In this document: piece after piece, positions 9,474 through 18,385 of the stretch
Layout: every line of letters begins with the position of its first letter
Position numbering within the stretch: the stretch's first letter is position 1
Source: Clostridium sp. CAG:710
GTDB lineage: Bacteria; Bacillota_I; Bacilli_A; RF39; UBA660
NCBI GenBank assembly: GCA_000432595.1
Contig: HF996853.1
Span: 1-61,543, forward strand
Direction: 5' to 3'
DNA: 61,543 nt
Notes under the pieces: generated by a model
Seen by the model: only the letters and a program-made list of their open reading frames with translations
The model's database searches: none
What the model was told of the DNA's origin: nothing
Program-made: the position numbers and the translations under genes

Positions 9474-10352
9474 CTAATAAACTATTCCAGACATATTTAT
9501 AAAGCCTGTTGCATCCTCAATAGGAGCAAATTTAACCATATTGTCGTGATTTCCATCTATCATATACCAACTATTTCCGTATTTAACTGCTATTCCTATA
9601 TGATTATTATCATTAGTTAAAACCAAATCACCAGTTTTTAGTGCAGATTTATTTGTATATAATCTATTTTGGTTTTTAGCCCATGTAACATAGTTTACAA
9701 CTTCATCCGCCTCATGTAATCCAAACTCACCAATATTTATACCAGCAGTTTTTAATGCCCATTCTACAAAGCTTGCATCCCATACATTACCATTATTTCC
9801 ATACTTTTGAAAATTATTAGTACCTGCATTAGCAGTACAATCATCTAATTTTGAGTCAGTTTCCTTTTCCTTATATCCAACTTGAGTACAAGCAGCATCT
9901 ACAAAGTCATTTCCTACTATACACTTTGTATCTTTATTACAAGTATTTCCAACTTGTAACTCCTCATTAATTTTATCTATTTCTCTTGTAATAGCATATA
10001 ATGTCATGTTTTTATTTATATCTACAGTCTCTTTTTCAGAATATTTTGCGACAGTATCATCTTTTGATGTACTCCAACCAACAACAACATATCCAGCTGG
10101 TGGTGTTATAGTAGGCATAGTTACTTGGCAACTAGCACCGGATGCATAACACTTACTTGATGTAGTACTTATTGACTTAGCCTTATTTTTGTCATAAGTT
10201 ACTGTAAATGTTGTTTTAAGTTCAACATTTTTTTCAATACCACTTACACTGTCTTTCGCATTAATTGAAAATGTTACATAAAGTGATATTCCAATGCAAA
10301 GGAACGCTATAATCATTAAAAATACAACAAATCTTTTATTCTTCTTACTCAT
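9474..10352 (-). CDS. membrane-anchored protein with InlB-type repeat and CHAP-like domain lacking the catalytic Cys
   Basis: About 292 residues. An N-terminal membrane anchor (about 7-28) is followed by one InlB/Listeria-Bacteroides-type repeat (about 48-125, ending in a GWSTSKDD-type motif). A Cys-containing linker leads to a CHAP-like amidase fold at about 180-290. In CHAP and related enzymes the catalytic Cys lies in a W-C-A-x-F-V-x-W motif. Here the motif reads WDASFVEW, with Asp192 in its place. The partner His is retained (NNHIGIAV, His251), as is the following aromatic strand with Asn. It therefore looks like a surface protein that uses the fold for binding rather than cleavage. The GTG at 10361 is part of the AGGTG ribosome binding site, so the ATG at 10352 is preferred. 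Confidence 0.75.
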   Translation of the reverse strand: MSKKNKRFVVFLMIIAFLCIGISLYVTFSINAKDSVSGIEKNVELKTTFTVTYDKNKAKSISTTSSKCYASGASCQVTMPTITPPAGYVVVGWSTSKDDTVAKYSEKETVDINKNMTLYAITREIDKINEELQVGNTCNKDTKCIVGNDFVDAACTQVGYKEKETDSKLDDCTANAGTNNFQKYGNNGNVWDASFVEWALKTAGINIGEFGLHEADEVVNYVTWAKNQNRLYTNKSALKTGDLVLTNDNNHIGIAVKYGNSWYMIDGNHDNMVKFAPIEDATGFINMSGIVY

Positions 10353-10380
10353 TATTTTCACCTATCTTCTTATAAATATA

Positions 10381-10409
10381 ATATTAAGGTATTTACAAGT
10401 GTTTGTCAA
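10381..10409 (-). promoter_or_regulatory. sigma-A promoter of the CHAP-fold gene
   Basis: TTGACA, 17-bp spacer, TAATAT on the minus strand, 29 bases before the start codon. Confidence 0.75.
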
Positions 10410-10443
10410 TATTTCAAATAAAAGATTAAAAATTTATCTATCT

Positions 10444-12609
10444 TTAAAAGTTGTTTGGATTAACATCAATGTCAACTTTGACAGTTTGATTGCCCTTATA
10501 ATGGTTTACTAAGCTTTGCAAAACCTCTTCCATTTTTTCTTCTTTTTTATACTTAATTATTATTCCAAACCTAAATAATCCATTTAACTTAAATACACTA
10601 CATGTAGTTGGACCAAGTATTTTAGAATTTTTTAATTCTCTAGTTAATATACTTGCAATTTTATTTGATTCTATGCTTATTTTATTATAGTCTTTTCCAA
10701 TTACTTTAATATATATAAGATAATAATAAGGAGGATAAGATAATTTTCTTCTTACTTCCATTTCTTGCTTAAAAAAGTCAATATAGTCATGCTTGCTTGC
10801 AAGTGTTATAGCATAGTGTTCTGGGTTAAATGTTTGTATAATAACTGATCCTTTTTTTTCTCCCCTTCCACTTCTACCCGCAGTTTGCATTAATAACTGA
10901 AATGTATATTCATTACTTCTATAGTTAGGAATCATTAAAGAAGTATCTGCATTTATAACACCAACTAATGTAACGTTACTAAAATCAAGCCCTTTCGCAA
11001 TCATTTGAGTCCCAAGTAATATATCATATTCATGATTTTTAAATGCAGTAATTATTTTTTCATGCGATCCCTTTTTTGAAGTTGTATCAAGATCCATTCT
11101 AACCACTCTAGCATTAAATACTTTTTTAATTTCTTCTTCTACTTTTTCTGTCCCAGTACCTAAGGTTTTAATTGCCTTCTCACCACAGCTAGGACATATA
11201 TCATTCATCTTATCTGCATACCCACAGTAATGGCATCTTAATGTATTAGAAGTTTTATGGTACGTTAAAGTAATATCGCAATGAGGACACTTTGCAGTAT
11301 AACCACAATTAGAACAAGTTATAAAAGATGAATAGCCCCTTCTATTTAACAATAAAATTATCTGTTCATGCTCCTCAAGTCTTTTATTTACTTCTGTAAT
11401 TAATCTTGAAGAAAATATATTACCTCTATGTTTTTCCTTACTCATATCAACTATTTCTACTAAAGGAAGATTATTAGTATTTACTCTATGTTTTAACTCT
11501 ACCAATGTATATAGCCCTTTTATGCTTCTAGCATACGTTTCTAAACTGGGTGTTGCACTTCCTAATATAACAATCGCATTATTATTTTTCGCTCTTTCAA
11601 TTGCAATCTCTATAGCACTATATTTAGGATTATTATCCTGTTTATAAGATGTAGTGTGTTCTTCATCTATTATAATAGCTCCAAGATTTTTAAATGGCGC
11701 AAATACTGCACTTCTAGCACCAACTACTATGTGTACCTTGCCCTCTACTATTTTTCTATATTCATCATATTTTTCGCCTTCACTAAGTCTACTATGAAGA
11801 ACAGCTACCTCGTCCCCAAACCTTGACTTAAAGTGATATACCATTTGAGGAGTTAGAGATATTTCAGGCACTAGAAATATACTATCCTTACCTCTATTTA
11901 ACATTTCTTCTACTATTTCCATGTAGACTACGGTTTTACCAGACCCAGTTACACCATGAAGTAAAAAAACACTTGATTGTGTTTGGGATAATATTTTATT
12001 CTTTGCTTCTTGTTGTTCTACAGTTAATTTAAAAGTCTCTTTTTCTTTATTAATATCTTTAGTAACTAATCTATATTCTTCAATAAGAGACTCTATTATA
12101 ATACCATTTTTTATTAAAGTATTTACTCCAGATACTGATATCTTATTAACTTCTTCCTTTTTTACTTTGCCATTGATTCTTAAATACTCAACAATCTTTT
12201 CTTGATTTGGTTTAAGTTTAGGAAAAGAATTACTACAAAGTTCAACATACTTAATCATCTTTTTATTTATAGTAGTTTTATTTTGTGCTTTTAATGCTTT
12301 TGGAAGCATAGTTTGATAACAAGATATTAAAGTAGAAAAATACTTTTTACTCATAAACTGGCCTAAGTGTAACAACTCATTATTTAGTATAGGTTTCTCA
12401 TCAACTATAGATATTATTTCTTTTAATTCGTAATTATCGTCTGCATTATTTACTAAATCAAGAACAAAACCTTCTAATTCTCTACTTGCAAATGGTACTT
12501 TTACCCTCATACCTATTTTAATCTTTTCTATATATTCAAAAGGCACAATATAATCAAACGTTTTATCTACATTTATATTATTTATTTCAACCAAAACTTT
12601 TGCGATCAT
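10444..12609 (-). CDS. priA: primosomal protein N' (replication restart helicase PriA)
   Basis: Superfamily 2 DNA helicase that reloads the replisome at collapsed forks. The 721 residues show the N-terminal 3'-DNA-binding region, Walker A GVTGSGKT, a DEEH box, helicase motif GSATPS, the eight-Cys zinc-binding insert (CSNCGYTAKCPHC ... CHYC ... CPSC) and the C-terminal motif QTAGRSGRGEK. All key residues are present and the length is normal. It has an AAGGAGG ribosome binding site and starts 16 bases after the upstream gene stops, so it is cotranscribed with 12626-13513. Confidence 0.97.
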   Translation of the reverse strand: MIAKVLVEINNINVDKTFDYIVPFEYIEKIKIGMRVKVPFASRELEGFVLDLVNNADDNYELKEIISIVDEKPILNNELLHLGQFMSKKYFSTLISCYQTMLPKALKAQNKTTINKKMIKYVELCSNSFPKLKPNQEKIVEYLRINGKVKKEEVNKISVSGVNTLIKNGIIIESLIEEYRLVTKDINKEKETFKLTVEQQEAKNKILSQTQSSVFLLHGVTGSGKTVVYMEIVEEMLNRGKDSIFLVPEISLTPQMVYHFKSRFGDEVAVLHSRLSEGEKYDEYRKIVEGKVHIVVGARSAVFAPFKNLGAIIIDEEHTTSYKQDNNPKYSAIEIAIERAKNNNAIVILGSATPSLETYARSIKGLYTLVELKHRVNTNNLPLVEIVDMSKEKHRGNIFSSRLITEVNKRLEEHEQIILLLNRRGYSSFITCSNCGYTAKCPHCDITLTYHKTSNTLRCHYCGYADKMNDICPSCGEKAIKTLGTGTEKVEEEIKKVFNARVVRMDLDTTSKKGSHEKIITAFKNHEYDILLGTQMIAKGLDFSNVTLVGVINADTSLMIPNYRSNEYTFQLLMQTAGRSGRGEKKGSVIIQTFNPEHYAITLASKHDYIDFFKQEMEVRRKLSYPPYYYLIYIKVIGKDYNKISIESNKIASILTRELKNSKILGPTTCSVFKLNGLFRFGIIIKYKKEEKMEEVLQSLVNHYKGNQTVKVDIDVNPNNF

Positions 12610-12625
12610 ATGTGCCTCCTTATAT

Positions 12626-13513
12626 TTATTTTATTTTTTTCTTTATACCTAATACTTTATCTATTTCTTGCTTCTTACCTTCATCAAGTAGTGAATACTG
12701 ACTATATCTTAAGAAGAAATCTGTACTAGCTTCACTATCATCCATTATAGCATTATATAAATCCATTCCTTCTTTTGTATCACATATTCTAATTAATTTT
12801 TCATCTAATTTACTTACATCATTCTCTTTTTTTAAATAATTTAAGTAATATATTGCATCTTCTGTCATAGTCTTCATTAGTAAAAGAAAGTTATCAGTAT
12901 CATAAGTCCTTAAATTACTTAAAAATTTTGTGGCATTAGATGCAGCATCCAATCTTTTAAATAATACTTCCTCATACTTTGATTCCATATAACTATTTAA
13001 ATATATATCCACTATATTTTTAGTAGTTATTTCAATACAACAATCCATTTTCTCATACATATATGAAGGAGATATATTTAAAAAATATCTATCCATATCC
13101 TTATCAGCGCTTAAAAATAAAGATCTTTTTGATAGATAACCTCTACCAAAGAAAATCTCATTATTCTCTAGTAATAAATCGAGAAATAAATCCTCTTCTT
13201 TGGCAAGATTTACTACATCATCTAATGTTGTAACATCATAAAGAGCTTCCCTACTTATTACATAAAGTGCTGCCTTTTCTTCTATATTTTCATCTTCTAT
13301 AGTTTCTACTTCTAATAGTTTTATCGCATTCTCCAAATAAAAAACAGGATATAATGCAGACAAAATCATTCTAAATAAATCAGGATGTTCTCTATTTAAC
13401 ATATTCATATATGTATAGAATTCATCATATCCTTTAGAACTACTAGGATCGCAAAACTCCTCCATTAAAAGTCTTCTTATAAATTGATTAACATTATATA
13501 CCTCGTATTCCAC
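12626..13513 (-). CDS. hypothetical helical protein cotranscribed with priA
   Basis: 295 residues, acidic and predicted mostly alpha-helical from its heptad-like Leu/Ile spacing. It has no membrane segment and no motif I recognise. It starts at GTG preceded by GGTGG; the next in-frame ATG is 16 codons in. The gene is first in an operon with priA and is divergent from 13626, with the two promoters back to back in about 110 bases. Function unknown. Confidence 0.65.
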   Translation of the reverse strand: MEYEVYNVNQFIRRLLMEEFCDPSSSKGYDEFYTYMNMLNREHPDLFRMILSALYPVFYLENAIKLLEVETIEDENIEEKAALYVISREALYDVTTLDDVVNLAKEEDLFLDLLLENNEIFFGRGYLSKRSLFLSADKDMDRYFLNISPSYMYEKMDCCIEITTKNIVDIYLNSYMESKYEEVLFKRLDAASNATKFLSNLRTYDTDNFLLLMKTMTEDAIYYLNYLKKENDVSKLDEKLIRICDTKEGMDLYNAIMDDSEASTDFFLRYSQYSLLDEGKKQEIDKVLGIKKKIK

Positions 13514-13533
13514 TTAAAACCACCACTAACTAA

Positions 13534-13562
13534 ATAATATCAAAATATACTACTTACTACAA
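13534..13562 (-). promoter_or_regulatory. promoter of the 12626-priA operon
   Basis: TTGTAG, 17-bp spacer, TATTAT on the minus strand. Confidence 0.6.
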
Positions 13563-13569
13563 TAAATTT

Positions 13570-13598
13570 TTGATTTTTTCTATTATTTATGGTATAAT
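13570..13598 (+). promoter_or_regulatory. extended -10 promoter of the 13626-16530 operon
   Basis: TTGATT, 17-bp spacer, TATAAT with an extended TGG element just before the -10. It is followed 18 bases later by GGGGTG and the start codon. Confidence 0.8.
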
Positions 13599-13625
13599 AT
13601 GCAACATTAAATGGGGTGAAATGTG

Positions 13626-14603
13626 ATGGAAGAAATATATAAGTTATTTCAAGACCAATATGGATATATAGCTAACTTAGATTTAGTAAAGGAATTCTTA
13701 CAAAAACAAAACCTTAACAGTGAAGAAATAACTTCTATAATATTAAAAATATATTCCAATAACTTAGAAGTTAAAAAGACACTTAAAAAGAAAAATGAAA
13801 TAATTAAAAACATGAACTTAACTACAGAGTATACACCAAGAGAAAAAGAAAAAGTAAAAAAAGAAACTACTAAAAGCGAAAAAACTCCAAATATACCACA
13901 AATAAATACTCTATTATACATAAGTGGATTGTCAAAAGATATGGATGAAGAAGCTTTAGAAAAATTAATACCTAGTACCAATGAGGATTTTAACGATATT
14001 ATAACTATGACTCTATTAGACTTAATAAAAACGAAAGTTGATTTAGAAAAACTACAAAAAGAAGATAAAGAGTTAAGCATTTTAATAGATGAAGAACTAG
14101 AACAAATAGAAAGTAAAATCAATTTATTAAAAGATTATAGAGCATCTAAAACAAAAGTAAAAGTTAATACAGATAATATAAGATTAATATTTACTCCATC
14201 TATAATCGCGGACTTTAACTCATCAAGTATACCTAGAGAATTATATAAAGACTTTCTATCTTTAATATTATCATTTAAAAAAGGACTACCAAAAAACTAT
14301 AAAATATTTAAACCTGGTGGATGTAATTATACAGTCTCAGAAGTTAGAATTAATGGATTAAGAATATTATATGATAAGTTAAATGATACAACATATTCCC
14401 TATACTATGCATTTAAAAAAAGTGAAAGAGATACATATTATCATGATACCCTAGTATCAAGAGCAAATTCATATTATGAAAACAAGTATGATATTTTAAG
14501 TGAATATTATAAATCAAGTACAGATTATTTTAAAGAACATGAAGAAAGTGAAAAAAAGTTAATGAAAAAACTTAGTGGTGATGAATATGGAAGAACTAAT
14601 TAA
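13626..14603 (+). CDS. unknown protein with coiled-coil middle and RelE-like C-terminal region
   Basis: 325 residues. The N-terminus (1-50) is helical, followed by a Lys-rich linker and a Glu/Lys coiled-coil stretch (about 130-180). The C-terminal region at about 205-290 has strands and helices spaced like RelE/HigB-type folds: a VRINGLRILYDKL strand pair, then SLYYAFKKSERDT, then a helix. This resembles the core Y-R-I-L-Y ... F-x-K-K of that superfamily, but I cannot confirm the fold or any catalytic residue. An in-frame GTG three bases upstream is less well spaced from the GGGGTG site than the ATG at 13626. It overlaps the next gene, so the two proteins are probably made together. Confidence 0.6.
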   Translation: MEEIYKLFQDQYGYIANLDLVKEFLQKQNLNSEEITSIILKIYSNNLEVKKTLKKKNEIIKNMNLTTEYTPREKEKVKKETTKSEKTPNIPQINTLLYISGLSKDMDEEALEKLIPSTNEDFNDIITMTLLDLIKTKVDLEKLQKEDKELSILIDEELEQIESKINLLKDYRASKTKVKVNTDNIRLIFTPSIIADFNSSSIPRELYKDFLSLILSFKKGLPKNYKIFKPGGCNYTVSEVRINGLRILYDKLNDTTYSLYYAFKKSERDTYYHDTLVSRANSYYENKYDILSEYYKSSTDYFKEHEESEKKLMKKLSGDEYGRTN

Positions 14604-16530
14604 AAGAATTGATGAAGAAATAGAAAATTTAAAACAAGAACTTTCAACACATAATAAAGAAGAACTTGAATTCTTTGAAAGACTAACTAAATTCTCAAGA
14701 AAAAGCTTGTATGAAATAGATAATATTGACCCTACTGACATAATATTGGGTTATATAAGATTTTTTGATGAAGAAACTCCATTTAGAAAACTAAAAGATG
14801 ATATGGAAAGAATTTGTTACATTGATAACTTTAATTTAAATGATGTAAATAAAATATTTGAAAACTTTAATATATTCAATGAAAAAAATGCCTTAGATTT
14901 ATTAAAAAATGAATGTGTAGACAACAAAAGAATCAAAGAGCTGGATCTTGAAAAAGACTTTGACGGATTTATAGAAATCCTTAATACAATATTTTCAACC
15001 AGTAGAACTGCCATGAACATTTTAATTAATTTATATGAAGAATATGATGAAAAAGGAATGTTTAGTGACCTAACACTATTTAATGATTTAAAAACAATAA
15101 TTACAACAAATAAAGAATTTAAAGTGTTAGAAACAGATAAAAGTGAACAAACTTCATTACAACTTTCAAAACTATTAATAGATGATTATGAAAATAGTTA
15201 CAAAGTTTTTGATTATTTTAATTTATTCAAAGTATATCAAAAAAAGCTAGTTAAAAAAACAAATAATCATAAATTTAATGCACTTAAAAAGATATCTGCT
15301 TATGAAGAAGCAAAAAAAGCTCTAACTTCACCAAAAGATGCATTACCAACTAACGAATTAACATTAATTAATCCGGATATAGCGTTTGAAATAATAAAAT
15401 ATAAATCGAATAAACTAGAAAAAGAATATAGAGAAGAAAAAGAATTATATGAGATAAACAATAATGAAATCACACCCCTTAATGAGGCTCTCTACAAATA
15501 TGGAATACACTTTTTTACCTACGAAGAAAAAAAGAAAATATTAGATAATATTAGCTTAAATGATATTAACTTACTATTATCTATACTTGACTCTTCAAAA
15601 ATGAAGTTTTTATTAAGTGATAAAAACACTTTATTAGAAATAATGTATTCATCAAACCTATCAATAATCTCTAACATAAATGATTTGATTAATAACAAAA
15701 TAATAAATGAATCGTTTGTAGAGAAAAATATCGGAATATTATTTAATAAGGAATGTAGCGTTTTAGAAAACATCATACCTAAATATATGGATTTTTCAAA
15801 AAACTTACAAGCACTTAATAATGCAGGTATACAAATTAATAATGTTAAAAAACATAATATAGATGTATTATTACAAGATGAAGAAAAACTAACTTCAAAA
15901 ATTGAACTTGCAAAAATATATGGGTTCGATTTAAAAAATGATGATTTATTAAACTTTTCTATATTAGAGGACTCAAACATCTTTAATATAGTAGATCAGT
16001 TGTTAGAACAAGGAATTAATGTTACTACAGAAATACTATCTGATATAAAGAAAAAAGATCCTAACTTTGCAAAAAGAACAAAACTAGCAATAAAAATTGG
16101 ATTAAATGACTTAATTATTGATAATAAAATTAATCCAATAGTCGCAAATAAAAATAGTTTCTATATTAAAAATGAGGCTATAGATGAATACTTAGAAAAT
16201 AACATTAATACCCTATTAGAACAAAAATATATAGAATGTTTAGAAAATGATGAAAGATTAGAAATAGATCCAAATCTATTAATGTTTAAAGGGATTAAAA
16301 TAGTAGAAGAAAATTTTAAAGTAAGTGATACTCTATATAATATAAATGGTATACCTATATCAAGAATTAAATTCTTAAGAAATATGACTTCCCTAGTAAA
16401 AAACTTTGATATACATGAAGATACATCAGTCAAAATTGCAAATGCACTTTTATATAATTCAATACTTACTAATAATCAAATAAAACAACTATCATCCTTT
16501 GAAGATACAAAACTAAAAATTAAAAAATAA
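14587..16530 (+). CDS. large helical repeat-like protein of unknown function
   Basis: About 647 residues, Asn/Ile/Lys/Glu-rich and predicted almost entirely alpha-helical, with no membrane segment or catalytic motif. The region about 330-560 shows repeated units of roughly 30-35 residues. Each has a helix, a Gly-Ile/Gly-Phe turn and an Asn- or Asp-rich loop (for example NNAGIQINN, IYGFDLKND, LEQGINVTT), loosely reminiscent of helical-repeat scaffolds such as mTERF. Several starts are open (14575 GTG, 14581 ATG, 14587 ATG). The ATG at 14587 has the best spacing from GGTG. It overlaps the upstream gene by 17 bases and ends at a strong terminator. Confidence 0.6.
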   Translation: MEELIKRIDEEIENLKQELSTHNKEELEFFERLTKFSRKSLYEIDNIDPTDIILGYIRFFDEETPFRKLKDDMERICYIDNFNLNDVNKIFENFNIFNEKNALDLLKNECVDNKRIKELDLEKDFDGFIEILNTIFSTSRTAMNILINLYEEYDEKGMFSDLTLFNDLKTIITTNKEFKVLETDKSEQTSLQLSKLLIDDYENSYKVFDYFNLFKVYQKKLVKKTNNHKFNALKKISAYEEAKKALTSPKDALPTNELTLINPDIAFEIIKYKSNKLEKEYREEKELYEINNNEITPLNEALYKYGIHFFTYEEKKKILDNISLNDINLLLSILDSSKMKFLLSDKNTLLEIMYSSNLSIISNINDLINNKIINESFVEKNIGILFNKECSVLENIIPKYMDFSKNLQALNNAGIQINNVKKHNIDVLLQDEEKLTSKIELAKIYGFDLKNDDLLNFSILEDSNIFNIVDQLLEQGINVTTEILSDIKKKDPNFAKRTKLAIKIGLNDLIIDNKINPIVANKNSFYIKNEAIDEYLENNINTLLEQKYIECLENDERLEIDPNLLMFKGIKIVEENFKVSDTLYNINGIPISRIKFLRNMTSLVKNFDIHEDTSVKIANALLYNSILTNNQIKQLSSFEDTKLKIKK

Positions 16531-16532
16531 GC

Positions 16533-16558
16533 AAAAAACTGCGTTATGCAGTTTTTTT
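16533..16558 (+). terminator. bidirectional terminator between convergent genes
   Basis: AAAAAACTGC - GTTAT - GCAGTTTTTT followed by more T. The A-rich left arm gives a T tract in the other direction, so it can also end the minus-strand spoIVB-like transcription unit. Confidence 0.85.
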
Positions 16559-17544
16559 TAGTCTTCTCCTTCTTTTAACATTGTAGTAATAAATATACCA
16601 TATCCCTTAGCGTTATCTCCCACAATCGCATGCGTTACCGCACCAACTATTTTATCACCTTGTATAATTGGGCTACCACTCATTCCTTTAATTACTCCAT
16701 TGGTTTTATTTAAAAGTTCTTTATCAGTTATTTCAAATAAAATATTTTTTGTCTTACCAGTTTTATTAATTTTTAATATATTAATACTAAATTCTTCTAT
16801 ATTATTATCTTCTAAAACCGTTAATATTGAAGCATCACCAATCTTAACTTCATTTGGTGATGCAACTTTTTTTAAATTGGATTTATCTAATACTTCATTA
16901 TAACTTCCATATATACCACTAGTTGTATTTTCCTTTATAGTACCATATGTTACATCATCATCAAATTTGGCATTCTTCTCACCCGTAGTTTTTTCAGTAC
17001 TTTTAGTAATACCTGTTATCCTAGCTTTAAATATTTTACCATCTTTTATTTCCATCTTTATATTGGAATTTGCTTCTATTATTTCATGACCCAAGGCACC
17101 AAATATTTTAGTTTCCGGATCAATATACGTTAATGTGCCAATACCAGTTATTGAATCTTTCACATAGAGACCTGTTTTATATACTCCAGATTTATCCTTA
17201 AAAACTTCTAGATTAATATCTACTTTTTTATTTGCTCTTAAAGCAGTAAAATTAACTATGTTATTTTGCATAGTAGTATTAATTAGTTTTACCATATTAT
17301 CAATTGAAGTAACATCATTACCAGATACTTTTATAATTCTATCTCCCACTTGAAAGCCTGAATTCTTACCTATGTTTTTACCATTAACTTCATAAAATCC
17401 TACAACCATTATTCCATCTGAATTAACTTCTATTCCTATGTTGCCTCCACCGGGAATTATATACTCTGAATAAGCAAATACATTAAATGGTATAATAAGT
17501 AATAGAAGAAGAAAAAGCTTTTGTAGTTTATTTTTAAAATTCAT
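16558..17544 (-). CDS. spoIVB: SpoIVB-family serine peptidase (S55) with PDZ domain
   Basis: 328 residues: a signal/anchor segment (5-24), a PDZ-like domain (about 35-110) and an S55 peptidase domain (about 125-325). Key motifs are intact: GIGTLTYIDPET, GALGHEI (catalytic His153), GMSGSPII (catalytic Ser289) and GAVTHAIV ... GYGIFI. In Bacillus subtilis SpoIVB is secreted from the forespore and cleaves SpoIVFA, releasing pro-sigma-K processing. Presence of the intact enzyme suggests a sporulation programme or a retained signalling protease. The usual neighbour spo0A is not seen here. No convincing sigma-A or forespore promoter was found. Confidence 0.88.
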   Translation of the reverse strand: MNFKNKLQKLFLLLLLIIPFNVFAYSEYIIPGGGNIGIEVNSDGIMVVGFYEVNGKNIGKNSGFQVGDRIIKVSGNDVTSIDNMVKLINTTMQNNIVNFTALRANKKVDINLEVFKDKSGVYKTGLYVKDSITGIGTLTYIDPETKIFGALGHEIIEANSNIKMEIKDGKIFKARITGITKSTEKTTGEKNAKFDDDVTYGTIKENTTSGIYGSYNEVLDKSNLKKVASPNEVKIGDASILTVLEDNNIEEFSINILKINKTGKTKNILFEITDKELLNKTNGVIKGMSGSPIIQGDKIVGAVTHAIVGDNAKGYGIFITTMLKEGED

Positions 17545-17629
17545 GAAATCATCTCCTTTTAAATCAAACTACATTATTATTATGTTTAATATATTAAAAA
17601 ATATGTTATCTCCATCATTTACCAAAATT

Positions 17630-17657
17630 TAAAAAAAAATCAAATCATACGATTTGA
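17630..17657 (-). terminator. terminator of the nusB-xseA-xseB-DUF5684 operon
   Basis: TCAAATC - loop - GATTTGA followed by nine or more T on the minus strand, abutting the DUF5684 stop codon. Confidence 0.8.
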
Positions 17658-18146
17658 CTATTTATTAAAAAATGCATTTTCACAGACAACTTTATCCTTA
17701 TCATATTTATCAGTATTTGAGTATCCTAGTAATGGTAATGTTATACCAGAGAAGAATAATGATAATATAAACCAAGTCTCTGATTTATTAAACTTTTTAG
17801 ATAGATTATAACTAACTCCTGCCCTTGCAAACATAGCAACAATAGCAGCAATTGTAAAGAACTCTCCGCCACGACCAATAATATTAGCTAAATAAGTTGC
17901 GACAAGTCCAATAAACCAATATTCTTTTAAACCAGCAATTTTAACTAAAATCCATAAATTATAAAACGGAACAATTGCTTCCCAACCATTATATCCAGCT
18001 TTTTGAAATAATTTATAATTACCAACAATAGTAAAGACTATAAAGATAACAGCAATTGCAATAACAAAAAACAAAAACATTACTCCAAGTCCTAAGAATG
18101 CCGCAAACACTTTACTTGCAGATGTTAATACATTGAACATATTCAT
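17658..18146 (-). CDS. DUF5684-type integral membrane protein
   Basis: 162 residues with four hydrophobic segments (about 12-42, 62-82, 88-108, 125-142). The central motif KLFQKAGYNGWEAIVPFYN is characteristic of the DUF5684 family of small membrane proteins with a conserved Gly-Trp-x-x-Ile/Val-Pro-Phe-Tyr-Asn turn. It starts two bases after xseB and uses a GGAGG overlapping the xseB stop, so it is the last gene of the nusB-xseA-xseB operon. Function unknown; the operon position is probably incidental to nuclease function. Confidence 0.75.
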   Translation of the reverse strand: MNMFNVLTSASKVFAAFLGLGVMFLFFVIAIAVIFIVFTIVGNYKLFQKAGYNGWEAIVPFYNLWILVKIAGLKEYWFIGLVATYLANIIGRGGEFFTIAAIVAMFARAGVSYNLSKKFNKSETWFILSLFFSGITLPLLGYSNTDKYDKDKVVCENAFFNK

Positions 18147-18148
18147 TT

Positions 18149-18373
18149 TTATTCCTCCACTTTAAAGTCTTCTAAAGAGCCATCTTTAGTTAAAATCTTA
18201 TTAATACTTTCTTCCGCATTTTTAAGTTTTTCATTACAAGAAGATGCAAGCTTCATTGCTTCAGTAAATTTAGTAATCGCATCATCAAGCGCTACCGTAC
18301 CATTTTCTAATTCCTTAACAATTTCCTCTAATTTTTTTAATGATTCTTCAAAATTTAATTCTTCTTTTACCAT
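18149..18373 (-). CDS. xseB: exodeoxyribonuclease VII small subunit
   Basis: 74 residues, normal for XseB. Contains the typical FEESLKKLEEIVKELENG and LDDAITKFTEAMKL segments forming the helical hairpin that binds XseA. With XseA it forms the ATP-independent single-strand exonuclease used in repair. It follows xseA by 12 bases. Confidence 0.95.
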   Translation of the reverse strand: MVKEELNFEESLKKLEEIVKELENGTVALDDAITKFTEAMKLASSCNEKLKNAEESINKILTKDGSLEDFKVEE

Positions 18374-18385
18374 AATTGTTCCTTT

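Noticed and set aside
13649..14122. Long minus-strand frames opposite the plus-strand operon at 13626-16530
   Set aside because: Ser/Phe-rich shadow translations of Lys/Glu-rich genes, without ribosome binding sites.
17545..17640. Possible sigma-G type promoter (CATAATA) upstream of the SpoIVB homologue
   Set aside because: The -10-like element has no matching -35 at 17-19 bases. Too weak to annotate.
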